DNA of 21,115 nucleotides from an uncultured bacterium (GCA_902489575.1 CABUAQ010000026.1:1-21115), one strand, 5' to 3'. Numbered from the stretch's first letter, positions 1 to 9,030 are shown. Numbers and translations are program-made. The notes: generated by a model from the sequence alone, not told the origin.

Positions 1-1128
1 TGCTGGATTCTGGTTGGCACGCTTATAGCAGGGGCGGGACAGTCTTTTGGCGAATCAAAATCTTCTTTGGATCAAAAGTTGAAACAAACAAATAATAAGC
101 GGTTTTATTTCCAACAGAAAAAGCATCAGGCAGATTTAAAGCTTCGTTCCGAAAGAAATAAATTGAGCAGTAATCAGCAAAAATTAGAACAAGCTCAGGT
201 CAATCTTAGAGTTACTACACAAAGATATAACTCGCTGATTTCCAACCTTGTGTCTATGGAACGTCAACTTAATGCTGCAGTAGTCGAATTCCAAAGTATT
301 GATACCCAGATGAAGTCGCGTATTCGTCAAGTTTATAAACATCAAAGATCCGGCATGTTCGAGTTGATATTATCAAGTGCCAACGTTAATAATTTGATGG
401 ATATGTTGTATTTTGAAAAAATAGTTATTCAGGATGATTATAGAAGAATGCAAGCTGTTAAGGCTAAAGCAAATGAGATTGCTGCATTAAAAACTCAGGT
501 GGAAAATCAAAAGCGTATGGTTGAAGCTTCAATAAGAGATATAAACAATCAGCGTACATCTATTCAGGGTTCAATTGCAGAAAACAAAAATATGATTGAT
601 AGACTTCAGAAGGACAAAAGTTACTATGAACGTTCGGAAAGAGATTTGGCAAGACAGTCTGCAAGCATCCAAAATATGATTGCAAGTCTTACAAGGAAAA
701 ACGCTACAGGCGGTACCCAGGTTAAAGTTTCATCATCAGGGTTCATCTACCCTATATCCGGTCCTATAACTTCTCCATTCGGTTGGAGAACTCACCCTAT
801 ATTTAAAAGTCGTATTTTTCATTCAGGTATAGATATCGGGGGGCCAAATGGCGGTGCAATCAAGGCTTCTAATGATGGCAGGGTGATCTATTCAGGGTGG
901 TACGGTGGTTATGGTAAGGTTGTAATTCTCGACCATGGTGTAATTAATGGCCAACCTATAACAACTCTTTACGGGCACATGTCGTCCATAAATGTTAGTA
1001 ACGGACAAAATGTTAAAAAAGGTCAAACAGTAGGCAGGGAAGGTTCAACCGGATATAGTACAGGTCCTCATTGCCACTTTGAGGTTCGTGTAAATGGTAA
1101 ACCTACTAACCCGTTGAATTATATTTAA
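1..1128 (+). CDS. Murein hydrolase activator / M23 (LytM) peptidase, 5' end cut by window edge
   Basis: Exported, coiled-coil peptidase of the EnvC/NlpD type that cuts, or activates enzymes that cut, peptidoglycan cross-bridges. The frame is open from base 1: the first codons encode a hydrophobic stretch (CWILVGTLIAGAGQSFG) that is the end of a signal peptide, so the TTG at 67 is not the real start and the gene begins outside the window. Counting from that TTG, residues 1-210 are Gln/Lys-rich helices with coiled-coil character and 225-353 are the LytM domain. The zinc ligands and catalytic residues are present: H252 and D256 (HSGIDIG), H304 (YGHMS), H335 and H337 (HCH). The domain therefore looks active, unlike degenerate EnvC-type activators. 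It lies 18 nt upstream of lptD in an envelope operon. Whether it acts in daughter-cell separation or in general wall turnover cannot be told. Confidence 0.9.
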   Translation, partial: CWILVGTLIAGAGQSFGESKSSLDQKLKQTNNKRFYFQQKKHQADLKLRSERNKLSSNQQKLEQAQVNLRVTTQRYNSLISNLVSMERQLNAAVVEFQSIDTQMKSRIRQVYKHQRSGMFELILSSANVNNLMDMLYFEKIVIQDDYRRMQAVKAKANEIAALKTQVENQKRMVEASIRDINNQRTSIQGSIAENKNMIDRLQKDKSYYERSERDLARQSASIQNMIASLTRKNATGGTQVKVSSSGFIYPISGPITSPFGWRTHPIFKSRIFHSGIDIGGPNGGAIKASNDGRVIYSGWYGGYGKVVILDHGVINGQPITTLYGHMSSINVSNGQNVKKGQTVGREGSTGYSTGPHCHFEVRVNGKPTNPLNYI

Positions 1129-1146
1129 GCAAGAAGGAAAATTTGA

Positions 1147-3450
1147 TTGAAAAAGTTTTTGTTAATTACATCTTTAATATTATTATTCTCAAATGCTTCA
1201 TATGCAGTTCAAGATGAGGTTATTGTCCCGTCAGTTACTCCTGCTGATCTTGAAGATGAAACATTTTTCAAATCTCCGTTGAATAATGTCATGCCTGAAA
1301 TTCGTGAAGTTACCGGATATGATAGTTACTCATTTGATTATCAGGGAAAAGAATATAAAGAACTCGATCCTGATAAAATGCCGTTATTTAAACAGATGCG
1401 TATTCGTATTACAAACAGTATGATGGGTTATGATGCTGAAGGTAATTTGAAGCCGCAGAAGGATATTACAAAGGATTCTTTTGTGCAAGTGTTCCAGAAA
1501 ATGAAATTTTGGGATAAGAAGCAAAATGATGAAACGGCTGTTGAGAATAGTCCGTTTGTTCCTGCTGAAGGTTCCATTGCAGAGTCTATTCAATCAGAAA
1601 TTGAGGCTTCTGAACAAACAGTTTCTCTTGAAGGAGGAATTAATAAACAAGTAACCGAAAAACAACTTCAATTAGACAGTGAAAATGTTACTTATGATGA
1701 AGAGACCGGTGACATGGTTGCAACTGGTCGTCCGGTGCTGTTCTTACCTCCGCAGAATATTAAAATTATCGCAGATAAAATGACTTATAATCAGGATTCG
1801 AATATTCTAAAAGGACATGGGCATGTTATTGTACTGAAAGACGGTCTTCCTACGACTTCTGATTATATAGAAGTTGATATGAATGAAGAAACAATGCAGA
1901 TGGATAATCTGGAAACTATTACAGAAACTATGAATATGAGTGCTGAAAAAGGTGTTCAGAAAGATTCCTTATTGATTTTTACGAATGGTAATTTTCACTC
2001 TGATAAATCAGAAATATACAGGATGTCTTCAAGAATGGTAGGTCCTAGATTTTCTAATATGATACTTGATGACGTTGATCAATCTTTATTTTTTGGAGAT
2101 CCTTCAGGTAATAAATTGAACTTTGATATAGAAGAACTTTACGTGGAAGCTAAAAAAAATCATGATGTAATAAAAGCAAAAAATATAGATATAAGCCGCA
2201 GCGGAAAATTCTGGTTCCATTGGCCGAGTCTGACTGTGTATACCAATAAAGAAAGAGATTACTTTGAGGCGAACTATCCTGAATTTGGAACAAGACGTAA
2301 ATTAGGAATGTTTATAGGCCCGGGTTTTGTTTTTGGCGGTCCCGGCGGCTCTGTTATGAAGGTTATTCCGTTTTTGAATTACCAGCATGGTAATTTTGGA
2401 TTTGGCGGTGCATTAAAGTACAAAAACACTTTTAATACTACAGAACTTGGTTATGGTTCTGCTGCTGACGTGTTTTTTTTAAGAGGTCGTCAAAGACTTG
2501 ATGATAATTTGTTTATTCAGTATTCAGCTAATTCATTTATGGATGAATGGTTTATGGGTGCAAGAATGCCTAAATATATGGCTGAAATTTTTTATGATAA
2601 AAAGTATCAAAAACGGGATTTTATAATAGAAGGTAAAGCTTTGCAGTTCCGTCACAGGCTTGGATTTGGTCTTATGGAAGACAATGACCGTAATTATTAT
2701 GGTGAAAAAATTAATTCTAATGGGACAACTACTACAAGATTAAGATATATGGCTGAGATAAAACAAAGTTTGTATTCTTATTCCCGTCCGGAAGACAGGT
2801 TTTACTTTGATTTTGGGATTGCTATGCAAGGATCTGCTGCTGTTTATGGTACAGGTGAGACTCAGTTTATTGGAAGAATTGGTCCAAGAGCACATATACA
2901 GTATAAAAATTGGATGCAGGATATTGGATATTTCCAATCAGGTTATTCTGATGAAACTCCTATGCCAAGATTTGATATGTACAGATATGGTCATTCATCG
3001 CTTTATATCTCGGAAATAATTAGACTTAATAAGTATATTTCTGTCGGCTGGTCCGGTAATGTAAATCTTAGTGATGATGCTCCAAATGGTAAATTGTTTC
3101 AGGAAAATCGTTTTGTGGTTGCATTAGGCCCTGATGATTTGAAAGTTCGTCTCGGGTATGACTTTGTGAGACAAACTACTTATTTTGGTTTTGACGTTGC
3201 TTTTGATACAAAAGGGACAACTATAAATTATGGACGAATGACAATTAAAAATCCTGAAAGATTAGGGCAGCAGAATAAAGAAAATAGAAAATTGGCTTTT
3301 GCTCCGGCAAAGTACCAGCCGGCAGAAGAAAATGAAGTTAAAATTTCTTCAAGACTCCCAGGTAGAAAAGCAGCTTCGGCAAAGCCAAAAGCCCTTAAAT
3401 ATGCTCAAGTTATTAATATAGAAGATCCCGATAAGGAAACTATTGATTAG
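1147..3450 (+). CDS. lptD: LptD-like LPS-assembly outer-membrane protein (OstA/LptA-like domain plus beta-barrel)
   Basis: Outer-membrane translocon that inserts LPS into the outer leaflet. The start is TTG at 1147, with AGAAGGA about 9 nt upstream. Residues 1-20 are a signal peptide (Lys-Lys, hydrophobic core, ASYA cleavage site). Residues about 173-290 match an OstA/LptA-type jellyroll (LQLDSENVTYDEETGDMVA, then IKIIADKMTYNQDSNILKG), the periplasmic end of the LPS bridge. The rest, to about residue 700, is aromatic- and glycine-rich alternating strand suited to a barrel. At 767 aa it is close to typical LptD length. Two oddities: there is no cysteine anywhere, so the disulfides used to mature E. 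coli LptD are absent; and about 66 hydrophilic, basic residues follow the last likely strand. Downstream lpxI and lpxB support the LPS role. A general OstA-family barrel remains the alternative. Confidence 0.82.
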   Translation: MKKFLLITSLILLFSNASYAVQDEVIVPSVTPADLEDETFFKSPLNNVMPEIREVTGYDSYSFDYQGKEYKELDPDKMPLFKQMRIRITNSMMGYDAEGNLKPQKDITKDSFVQVFQKMKFWDKKQNDETAVENSPFVPAEGSIAESIQSEIEASEQTVSLEGGINKQVTEKQLQLDSENVTYDEETGDMVATGRPVLFLPPQNIKIIADKMTYNQDSNILKGHGHVIVLKDGLPTTSDYIEVDMNEETMQMDNLETITETMNMSAEKGVQKDSLLIFTNGNFHSDKSEIYRMSSRMVGPRFSNMILDDVDQSLFFGDPSGNKLNFDIEELYVEAKKNHDVIKAKNIDISRSGKFWFHWPSLTVYTNKERDYFEANYPEFGTRRKLGMFIGPGFVFGGPGGSVMKVIPFLNYQHGNFGFGGALKYKNTFNTTELGYGSAADVFFLRGRQRLDDNLFIQYSANSFMDEWFMGARMPKYMAEIFYDKKYQKRDFIIEGKALQFRHRLGFGLMEDNDRNYYGEKINSNGTTTTRLRYMAEIKQSLYSYSRPEDRFYFDFGIAMQGSAAVYGTGETQFIGRIGPRAHIQYKNWMQDIGYFQSGYSDETPMPRFDMYRYGHSSLYISEIIRLNKYISVGWSGNVNLSDDAPNGKLFQENRFVVALGPDDLKVRLGYDFVRQTTYFGFDVAFDTKGTTINYGRMTIKNPERLGQQNKENRKLAFAPAKYQPAEENEVKISSRLPGRKAASAKPKALKYAQVINIEDPDKETID

Positions 3451-3451
3451 T

Positions 3452-4075
3452 ATGATAGAAAGTTTAAAAAAAGAGATAATTAAATTTGGACGTCTTGCGG
3501 GACAAAAGAATTTGACCCCGGGAATTTCTGGTAATATTTCTGCAAGAGTTGACGATAAAATTATAATTACAGCTTCGGGTTCGGCTAATGGATATTTAGA
3601 GGAACAAGATTTAGTTGTTATTGATTTAGCCGGCAATATTATTGAGGGATCAAAAAGACCATCTAGTGAAAAACTCCTTCATATGAAATTTTATTCTATG
3701 CGTCCGGATATTAAAAGTGTTTTCCATGTACACAGCCCGTATTTAACTGCCTTTGCATCATCCGGAAACCATTTGGAAAATGGTATATCCCCTGAGATTA
3801 TTTATTGTTTTGGGAAAATTCCACTGGCTTCGTACGCGCTACCGGGATCAGAAGAACTTGTTGAAGAAACTTGTCAATATTTTGCGGATTGTGATGCTGT
3901 TTTGTTAGAAAATCATGGCGTAATCATAGGCGGCTCATCTGTTAAACAATCGTATTTGAATCTTGAACTGGCTGAAGCTTATGCTAAAACAATAATTTGT
4001 ACAAATTTTCTTGGTGGTGCTAAAATATTACCAGATAAAGAAGTTGAAAAAATATATTTATTAAGAAATAAGTAA
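3452..4075 (+). CDS. Class II (zinc) aldolase, fuculose-phosphate aldolase-like
   Basis: Zinc-dependent class II aldolase/adducin-family enzyme, probably splitting or dehydrating a small sugar phosphate. From the ATG at 3452 (207 aa) the motifs are GNISAR near residue 30 (phosphate loop), PSSEK with E73, HVH with H92 and H94, and NHG with H155. These positions coincide with Glu73, His92, His94 and His155 of E. coli FucA as I recall them, which favours this start over the TTG at 3443. The TTG is 5 nt after AAGGA and would overlap the lptD stop by 8 nt, so it is still possible. The stop is 15 nt before lpxI. Substrate is unknown: L-fuculose-1-P, L-ribulose-5-P and methylthioribulose-1-P enzymes all share this fold. 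Its place between lptD and lpxI suggests co-transcription but not necessarily a role in LPS. Confidence 0.85.
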   Translation: MIESLKKEIIKFGRLAGQKNLTPGISGNISARVDDKIIITASGSANGYLEEQDLVVIDLAGNIIEGSKRPSSEKLLHMKFYSMRPDIKSVFHVHSPYLTAFASSGNHLENGISPEIIYCFGKIPLASYALPGSEELVEETCQYFADCDAVLLENHGVIIGGSSVKQSYLNLELAEAYAKTIICTNFLGGAKILPDKEVEKIYLLRNK

Positions 4076-4090
4076 AAGAGGATAATAATC

Positions 4091-4906
4091 GTGTCTATAA
4101 CATTAGAAAATAAACAAGGACTTATTGCAGGTGATGGAATTCTGCCTGTTAGAATGGCTCAGTATGCAAAAGAGAACGGATTTGAAGTAGTATGTATTTC
4201 TCTTGCTAAAGATAATGTAAGGGATTTAAAGAAGTACTGTTCTAAAGTCTACTCTTGCCACCCTGGCGAGGTTAATAAAATTGAAGCTATTCTTAAGGAT
4301 GAACAAATTAAGCAGATGACTTTTTTAGGAAAAGTTCATAAAAAAGTACTTTTACAGCTTCACAGATTTGATAAACGGGCTATTGATCTGATAAAGGAAG
4401 CATCAAGACTTAATGATGATCAAGTTATGCTTATGGTTGTTGAAGAGTTGAAAAAAATAGGTGTTGAAGTTTTAGATCAAACTATTTTTATCAAAAATCT
4501 GATGATTCCGGCAGGAGTTCTTGGAAAACATAAACCAACAGAAGCTCAAATGAATGATGTCAATTATGGTTTTTGGTTAGCAAAAGAGATGGGCAAGCTT
4601 GACGTTGGTCAATCAGTTGTTATCAAAGACAAGATGATAATGGCGGTGGAAGCAATTGAAGGTACTGATGTGTGTATAAAGCGCGGAGCTAAACTTGCAA
4701 AATGTGATGCTGTTGTTGTTAAGGTTTCAAAACCTAAGCAGGATAAGCGTTTTGATATTCCGGCGATTGGTATGAAGACTCTTAGAACGATGAGCCATTA
4801 TCATGCAAATTTAATTGCTGTTGAGGCTAATGAAACAATTATTGTTGATCAGGAAAAAGTTATTAAATATGCAGATGAACATAATATTGTGGTTATGGCG
4901 GTATAG
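4091..4906 (+). CDS. lpxI: UDP-2,3-diacylglucosamine pyrophosphatase LpxI
   Basis: Cleaves UDP-2,3-diacylglucosamine to lipid X plus UMP, the fourth step of lipid A synthesis, in place of LpxH or LpxG. The start is GTG at 4091 with AGAGGA 8 nt upstream. The 271 aa length is typical of the family. The N-terminus (GLIAGDGILPVRMAQYAKE) is the characteristic LpxI opening, a Rossmann-like domain that shuttles substrate. The C-terminal half (from about residue 130) carries the conserved catalytic-domain stretches, including GTD near residue 193, KRGAKLAKCDAVVVKVSKP and DIPAIGMKT. The stop codon abuts the lpxB ATG directly, so the two are translationally coupled, matching the known tendency of lpxI to sit beside lpxB. 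Confidence 0.93.
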   Translation: MSITLENKQGLIAGDGILPVRMAQYAKENGFEVVCISLAKDNVRDLKKYCSKVYSCHPGEVNKIEAILKDEQIKQMTFLGKVHKKVLLQLHRFDKRAIDLIKEASRLNDDQVMLMVVEELKKIGVEVLDQTIFIKNLMIPAGVLGKHKPTEAQMNDVNYGFWLAKEMGKLDVGQSVVIKDKMIMAVEAIEGTDVCIKRGAKLAKCDAVVVKVSKPKQDKRFDIPAIGMKTLRTMSHYHANLIAVEANETIIVDQEKVIKYADEHNIVVMAV

Positions 4907-6034
4907 ATGAAAAAGTTATTTATTATTACAGGTGAATACTCCGGTGATATGCATGCAGCAAGGGTTGTTAAAGAATTAAAGTCTTTGGAATGTGATGGAC
5001 TGGAGATTGAAGCTGTTGGCGGAATTAATCTTATAAAAGAAAACATTAAACTTTTTGCCAATCAAGACAAAATGTCTGCAGTTGGGCTTTCACCTAAGAT
5101 AATAATTGATCATTTTAAGCTGGGAAAATCCCTTTTGGATTATTTGAAAAATGTTTATAAGCCTGATTTGGTACTTTTGATTGATTATGGATTGTTCAAT
5201 TTAATTATGGCTAAATTTTTAAAGGCAGCCGGTATAAAAGTTTTTTATTATATTCCTCCACAAGTTTGGGCGAGCCGTAAGTATAGAATTCATTTTATAA
5301 AATGGTTTGTAGATAAGGTTTTGTGTATTTTCCCGTTTGAAAAGAATTTATATGCTCAATATGGCATAGATACACATTATTGTGGGCATCCTTTAGTTTC
5401 TCAGCTTCCTGTAAGAGCTAGCAGGCTTGATTTTTTTGAAAAATATGGTTTGGATGTCAATAAGAAGCTTATTTCAGTTTTTCCGGGGTCAAGAACTTTT
5501 GAGTTAAAACAGTTGATGGAAATATTTAAGCAGGCGGTTGTTCGCTTAGGACACAGGCATCATGATATTCAGTTTTGTATGTCTCAGGCTCCAAATTTGT
5601 CTGATGAGATTTATAACAAATATTTAGGTGATTTTGATATCAAGGTTATAAAAGGTGATAACCATGCTTTGTTGAGTGTTTCAGATGCGTTAATTCTTGC
5701 ATCCGGAACGGTGGCGTTAGAGGCTTGTTTATATAAAACTCCTATGATTATAGCTTATCGTGGTCCAAAGTTATTTTATTGGATTTACCTGCTCGTAAGG
5801 TGTATAAAACGGGTGTCATTACCTAATATTATTGCAGATAAAGAGATTGTGCCTGAACTTATCCAAGATAAGGCAACTGTGAATAATATAACTTATGAAA
5901 TAGAAGAACTTTTGTATAATCAATCAAAAAGGGAAGAAAATATTAAACAGCTTGGAGAGGTTAAGGAGCTTCTTTCAAATAAGAATTCTGCGCTTGAGGT
6001 AGCCAAAGTTATTGATCAGGAGTTGTTTTCGTAA
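4907..6034 (+). CDS. lpxB: Lipid-A-disaccharide synthase LpxB
   Basis: Family GT19 glycosyltransferase that joins lipid X to UDP-2,3-diacylglucosamine, giving the tetra-acylated lipid A disaccharide at the inner face of the cytoplasmic membrane. The N-terminal motif ITGEYSGDMHAARV (residues 7-20) is diagnostic, followed by an LpxB-typical VGG, a YYIPPQVWAS segment and the nucleotide-sugar region with FPGSR (about residues 193-197) and ASGTVALEA (about 265-273). Its 375 aa is normal for the family. The ATG at 4907 follows the lpxI stop with no gap; there is no separate ribosome site beyond a GGCGG-like stretch inside lpxI, so coupled translation is likely. It supplies the step after LpxI and is the last gene of the envelope operon. 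The lipid A pathway is not complete here; the other genes must lie elsewhere. Confidence 0.95.
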   Translation: MKKLFIITGEYSGDMHAARVVKELKSLECDGLEIEAVGGINLIKENIKLFANQDKMSAVGLSPKIIIDHFKLGKSLLDYLKNVYKPDLVLLIDYGLFNLIMAKFLKAAGIKVFYYIPPQVWASRKYRIHFIKWFVDKVLCIFPFEKNLYAQYGIDTHYCGHPLVSQLPVRASRLDFFEKYGLDVNKKLISVFPGSRTFELKQLMEIFKQAVVRLGHRHHDIQFCMSQAPNLSDEIYNKYLGDFDIKVIKGDNHALLSVSDALILASGTVALEACLYKTPMIIAYRGPKLFYWIYLLVRCIKRVSLPNIIADKEIVPELIQDKATVNNITYEIEELLYNQSKREENIKQLGEVKELLSNKNSALEVAKVIDQELFS

Positions 6035-6048
6035 CATAACTTTAGATG

Positions 6049-6075
6049 GTAATGTAAATTACGCAATTTTATTTT
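6049..6075 (+). terminator. Weak candidate terminator after lpxB
   Basis: A short stem, GTAAT / GTAA loop / ATTAC (6049-6062), is followed by a T-rich stretch, AATTTTATTTTAT. Position after the last gene of the envelope operon fits a terminator, but five base pairs in AT-rich DNA is weak. Confidence 0.25.
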
Positions 6076-6112
6076 ATCCTGCTATTTTATATAGTTGTAG
6101 GCTAGTGATTTT

Positions 6113-7900
6113 ATGAGTAATTCAATTCCTAAAATTGAATTTAGTAATATAAACTCATTCGGGCAGGTAACAACAAAGAAGTACCCGAGTGAATATTGGA
6201 TGCAGCCTGTAGATAATCGGTCTGCAGGATCTAAAGATAGAAATATAAAGGAAAAGAAAGAGCCGCTAAAGCCTGCAATCCTGATAAATCCTGAGGCCGC
6301 AGTGAAATCAGGTAATACCAGAGCATTGGGTATATCTATAGCCAGTGCAACTATTTTGACGGCTGCGGGTATATTTTTCTTACTAAGAGGCGGTCCAAAG
6401 GGGCTTCCGAAGCAATTCCAAAAATTAAGGAACTTCTTTGATAAACGGGTTCAATCAAATAAACTTGAAAGTAGGGGGGAAATCTCCTTGATTGGCAGAT
6501 CTAACATTGCTATTGTTAAAGGTATTGATAATATTCTAAAAAAAGCGGAATCTGTAAATAACTTTACTACATTCAGAGATTTACTATTCAAAAAATTTAT
6601 GTTTAACTCAATAACCGGCAAATATACCGGAAAAATTCACGATGCAATTACAAGGATGTTCGAAAAACTCGGACGTCAGTCTGTTGTCAATACTTATAAG
6701 AAAACTTCTACAGCAATAGATGCAACTGAAAAATTAACATCGGTTATCTCAAGAAATGTCATGAGAGGCAGCACTTTTGACTTAGTTGAAATAAATGGGG
6801 TTACCAGAACAAAGGCACAGTGGATATTAGAGGCCAATAGATTAAACCGTGAAATAACCGAAACATACCATCGATATTTCAGCGCATTCCCGTTAAGGTC
6901 AAGATATTACAGGGTTAAAAAAGCTGCTGAAGAGTTGAAGTCTGAATTTTCGAATCTTCGCATTTTCTTCTCAAAGGATTTGTTTACCGAGTTTATGGCC
7001 GAGAGTGCTATGATAGGAGAAAAGACAGCAGTTCAGAATTTGGTGAAAGGACATAGACGCAAAATTTCATATTCATTGCGGGATTTGGGAAAAGATTCTG
7101 AAAACCAAATTATGAAGATGACTGAAGTAATCAGTTTTAAGGATGCTTCAAGAATCAGTGCTTTAAGAACATTGCGCAGTAATATTGCTGCATATGTAAA
7201 AAATCCTGCAAATATGCAGTTAAAGAACAAGATTGTTACAGATGTAGATTTATTTGCTAATGAAATTTCAACTGCAGTGAAAAATAAAACTTTAGATAAA
7301 AATATTGCGGATAATTTACTTACAAGAATAAGTATATTGAAGGATAATTTTATAAACTTCAAGCAGGGAAAAGTTGAAGATATTTTAGATATTTATAAAA
7401 AGATTTTACCGGAATCAGAATATAAGATTGTTGAAAAATCCTACAGCAGAGGGGTAAAATCTTTAGATAAATCTATTCGAATAGAAACAGAAGAATTTGT
7501 GAGCAAGCTAAGAGATTTAGCTCTTGGCGGTGCGCCTACGGATATATTGACAATTATTGGCCCATTAGGTGTTTTGGGTTATTATTTGGGAAAATCAGAA
7601 GATAATGAGCAAAGAACGTCTATTTCCTTAAAATACGGAATTCCTGCACTTGCAGGTATTGGGGTTACAATGTATTGTAATGCTAAATTATATGCCGGTA
7701 CCAAGTCCTTAATTATTGGTACCTTATCAACAATTGTTTTAAATAAAATAGGTGTATGGGCAGAGCATTTGCTCAAGAAATCACGCCAAAACAGTAGTAA
7801 ACAGGCTGATACTAATAATGTGCAATCCGGTGCTGCCGGTGTAAATGATAAGTCTATTAGTCAAAAAACAGAACTTAAAAATCCTCCAAAGACTGTATAG
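6113..7900 (+). CDS. Uncharacterised 595-aa membrane-anchored helical protein
   Basis: I do not recognise this family. The first 70 residues are hydrophilic and probably disordered, with no cleavable signal peptide. Residues about 71-92 form a hydrophobic segment (GISIASATILTAAGIFFLL). A long, charged, mostly helical region of about 380 residues follows. Three more hydrophobic segments lie near residues 478-493, 508-529 and 530-549, and a polar tail rich in Ser, Asn and Gln ends the protein. This suggests an inner-membrane protein with a large soluble helical domain between the membrane parts. No catalytic motif is visible. The ATG at 6113 has no clear Shine-Dalgarno; a TATAGT box lies at 6090-6095. 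A run of six G (6474-6479) is present. The gene stands between lpxB and the dGTPase gene without clear coupling to either. Confidence 0.8.
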   Translation: MSNSIPKIEFSNINSFGQVTTKKYPSEYWMQPVDNRSAGSKDRNIKEKKEPLKPAILINPEAAVKSGNTRALGISIASATILTAAGIFFLLRGGPKGLPKQFQKLRNFFDKRVQSNKLESRGEISLIGRSNIAIVKGIDNILKKAESVNNFTTFRDLLFKKFMFNSITGKYTGKIHDAITRMFEKLGRQSVVNTYKKTSTAIDATEKLTSVISRNVMRGSTFDLVEINGVTRTKAQWILEANRLNREITETYHRYFSAFPLRSRYYRVKKAAEELKSEFSNLRIFFSKDLFTEFMAESAMIGEKTAVQNLVKGHRRKISYSLRDLGKDSENQIMKMTEVISFKDASRISALRTLRSNIAAYVKNPANMQLKNKIVTDVDLFANEISTAVKNKTLDKNIADNLLTRISILKDNFINFKQGKVEDILDIYKKILPESEYKIVEKSYSRGVKSLDKSIRIETEEFVSKLRDLALGGAPTDILTIIGPLGVLGYYLGKSEDNEQRTSISLKYGIPALAGIGVTMYCNAKLYAGTKSLIIGTLSTIVLNKIGVWAEHLLKKSRQNSSKQADTNNVQSGAAGVNDKSISQKTELKNPPKTV

Positions 7901-7916
7901 CCAAATTTAAACTTTC

Positions 7917-7943
7917 TGTTAGAATCACAACAGGGGGAGAGGT
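7917..7943 (+). promoter_or_regulatory. Extended -10 promoter and strong ribosome site for the dGTPase gene
   Basis: TGT-TAGAAT (7917-7925) looks like an extended -10 element. GGGGGAGAGG ends 3 nt before the ATG at 7944 and is the strongest ribosome site in the window. No convincing -35 is visible, so the promoter part is tentative. Confidence 0.4.
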
Positions 7944-8972
7944 ATGACTACATTAACCATAAGGGAAAAGCTTGAGAAAAGAGAATTTGAATATTTAAGT
8001 GAATTTGCAACAAAGTCAGCGCAGTCTTTAGGGCGTGCGGTTGAAGAAGAGAAATCCGATATGAGAACTGATTTCCAGCGTGATAGAGACAGAATTCTTC
8101 ATTCAAAGGCATTTAGACGACTAAAGCATAAAACGCAAGTATTTTTGTCACCGTTTGATGATCATTTTAGAACGCGGTTAACTCATACCCTTGAAGTCTC
8201 ACAAATTGGAAGAACTATTGCGCGATCACTTGATTTAAATGAAGATTTAGTGGAAGCGATTTCTCTTGGTCATGATTTAGGTCATACACCTTTCGGTCAC
8301 TGTGGTGAGGGTGTGTTGAACGAACTTGTTGAAGGCGGGTTTTATCACAATATTCAGAGTGTGAGGGTTGTAGAAGTTTTGGAAAATCTTAACCTGTGTA
8401 AGGAAACTATAGAAGGCATCAGAACTCATTCCTGGGGGTATAAGCCTACTACACCGGAAGGTAAGGTTGTTCAGCTTGCCGATAAAATTGCATATATAAA
8501 CCACGACATAGAAGATTCAATCCGTGCGGGTGTAATTTCTGAAAGCGATTTACCAAAAGATTGCATAGAGTATTTTTCATCTAATCAAAGCAAGCGTTTA
8601 AATAAGATGATAACAGAAATTGTAAATAATTCTGTTGGAAAACCTGATATTGCAATGAGTGAAGAAGGTTGGGCATATACAACAAAGTTGAGAACGTGGA
8701 TGTTTGAGAATGTTTATGATGATGAATCCCTTGCCAAGTTAGAAGAAAATAAAGCAAAACGAGTAATTCGTGAGTTATTTTTCTATTATACGGACATACT
8801 CGCTCAGGTTTGTCCACCTGAAAAGATTGAACGGGTTGTGACAGATTACATTTCCGGTATGACTGACAGGTATGCGGTTGAGAGGTTCAAAGAAAACTTT
8901 ATTCCAACAGGTTTAAAGTGTAGTGCAAGAGAGGACTTTTTATTTAAATTAGCCGCTCAGAGCTGCCAGTAA
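7944..8972 (+). CDS. dgt: dGTP triphosphohydrolase-like HD-domain protein
   Basis: Deoxyguanosinetriphosphate triphosphohydrolase-family enzyme, releasing deoxynucleoside and tripolyphosphate and so helping to control dNTP pools. The family opening FQRDRDRILHSKAFRRLKHKTQV lies at residues 44-66. The HD metal site is complete: H81 (TRLTHTLEV), H110-D111 (LGHDLGHTPFGH) and D180 (VQLADKIAYINHD). At 342 aa it belongs to the shorter, general bacterial branch rather than the roughly 500-aa E. coli Dgt type, so the natural substrate may be any dNTP. The ATG at 7944 is fixed by the ribosome site just upstream. It is 43 nt downstream of the unknown membrane protein and is the last gene before a 325-nt region lacking genes. 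Confidence 0.92.
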   Translation: MTTLTIREKLEKREFEYLSEFATKSAQSLGRAVEEEKSDMRTDFQRDRDRILHSKAFRRLKHKTQVFLSPFDDHFRTRLTHTLEVSQIGRTIARSLDLNEDLVEAISLGHDLGHTPFGHCGEGVLNELVEGGFYHNIQSVRVVEVLENLNLCKETIEGIRTHSWGYKPTTPEGKVVQLADKIAYINHDIEDSIRAGVISESDLPKDCIEYFSSNQSKRLNKMITEIVNNSVGKPDIAMSEEGWAYTTKLRTWMFENVYDDESLAKLEENKAKRVIRELFFYYTDILAQVCPPEKIERVVTDYISGMTDRYAVERFKENFIPTGLKCSAREDFLFKLAAQSCQ

Positions 8973-9030
8973 TTTTTTAATATTTGCAGACTATCAGGCG
9001 GAGAGTTAAAAAATACATAATTCTAAAGGA

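Noticed and set aside
2473..2480. Run of eight T inside lptD as a second slippage site
   Set aside because: It lies mid-gene in an AT-rich essential-type gene where T-runs are expected, and no switching logic surrounds it.
6474..6479. Run of six G in the 595-aa membrane protein gene as a phase-variation tract
   Set aside because: Six G is below the length usually needed for frequent slippage, and the gene is not an obvious surface antigen.
7033..7362. 109-codon open frame on the minus strand opposite the 595-aa gene
   Set aside because: It is a shadow of the plus-strand gene, with no ribosome site or recognisable protein features. The same holds for the other short antisense frames in the window.
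8972..9014. Inverted repeat ATTTTTTAA...TTAAAAAAT after the dGTPase gene as a terminator
   Set aside because: The arms are pure A/T with a 25-nt loop, which is expected by chance here and would be unstable.
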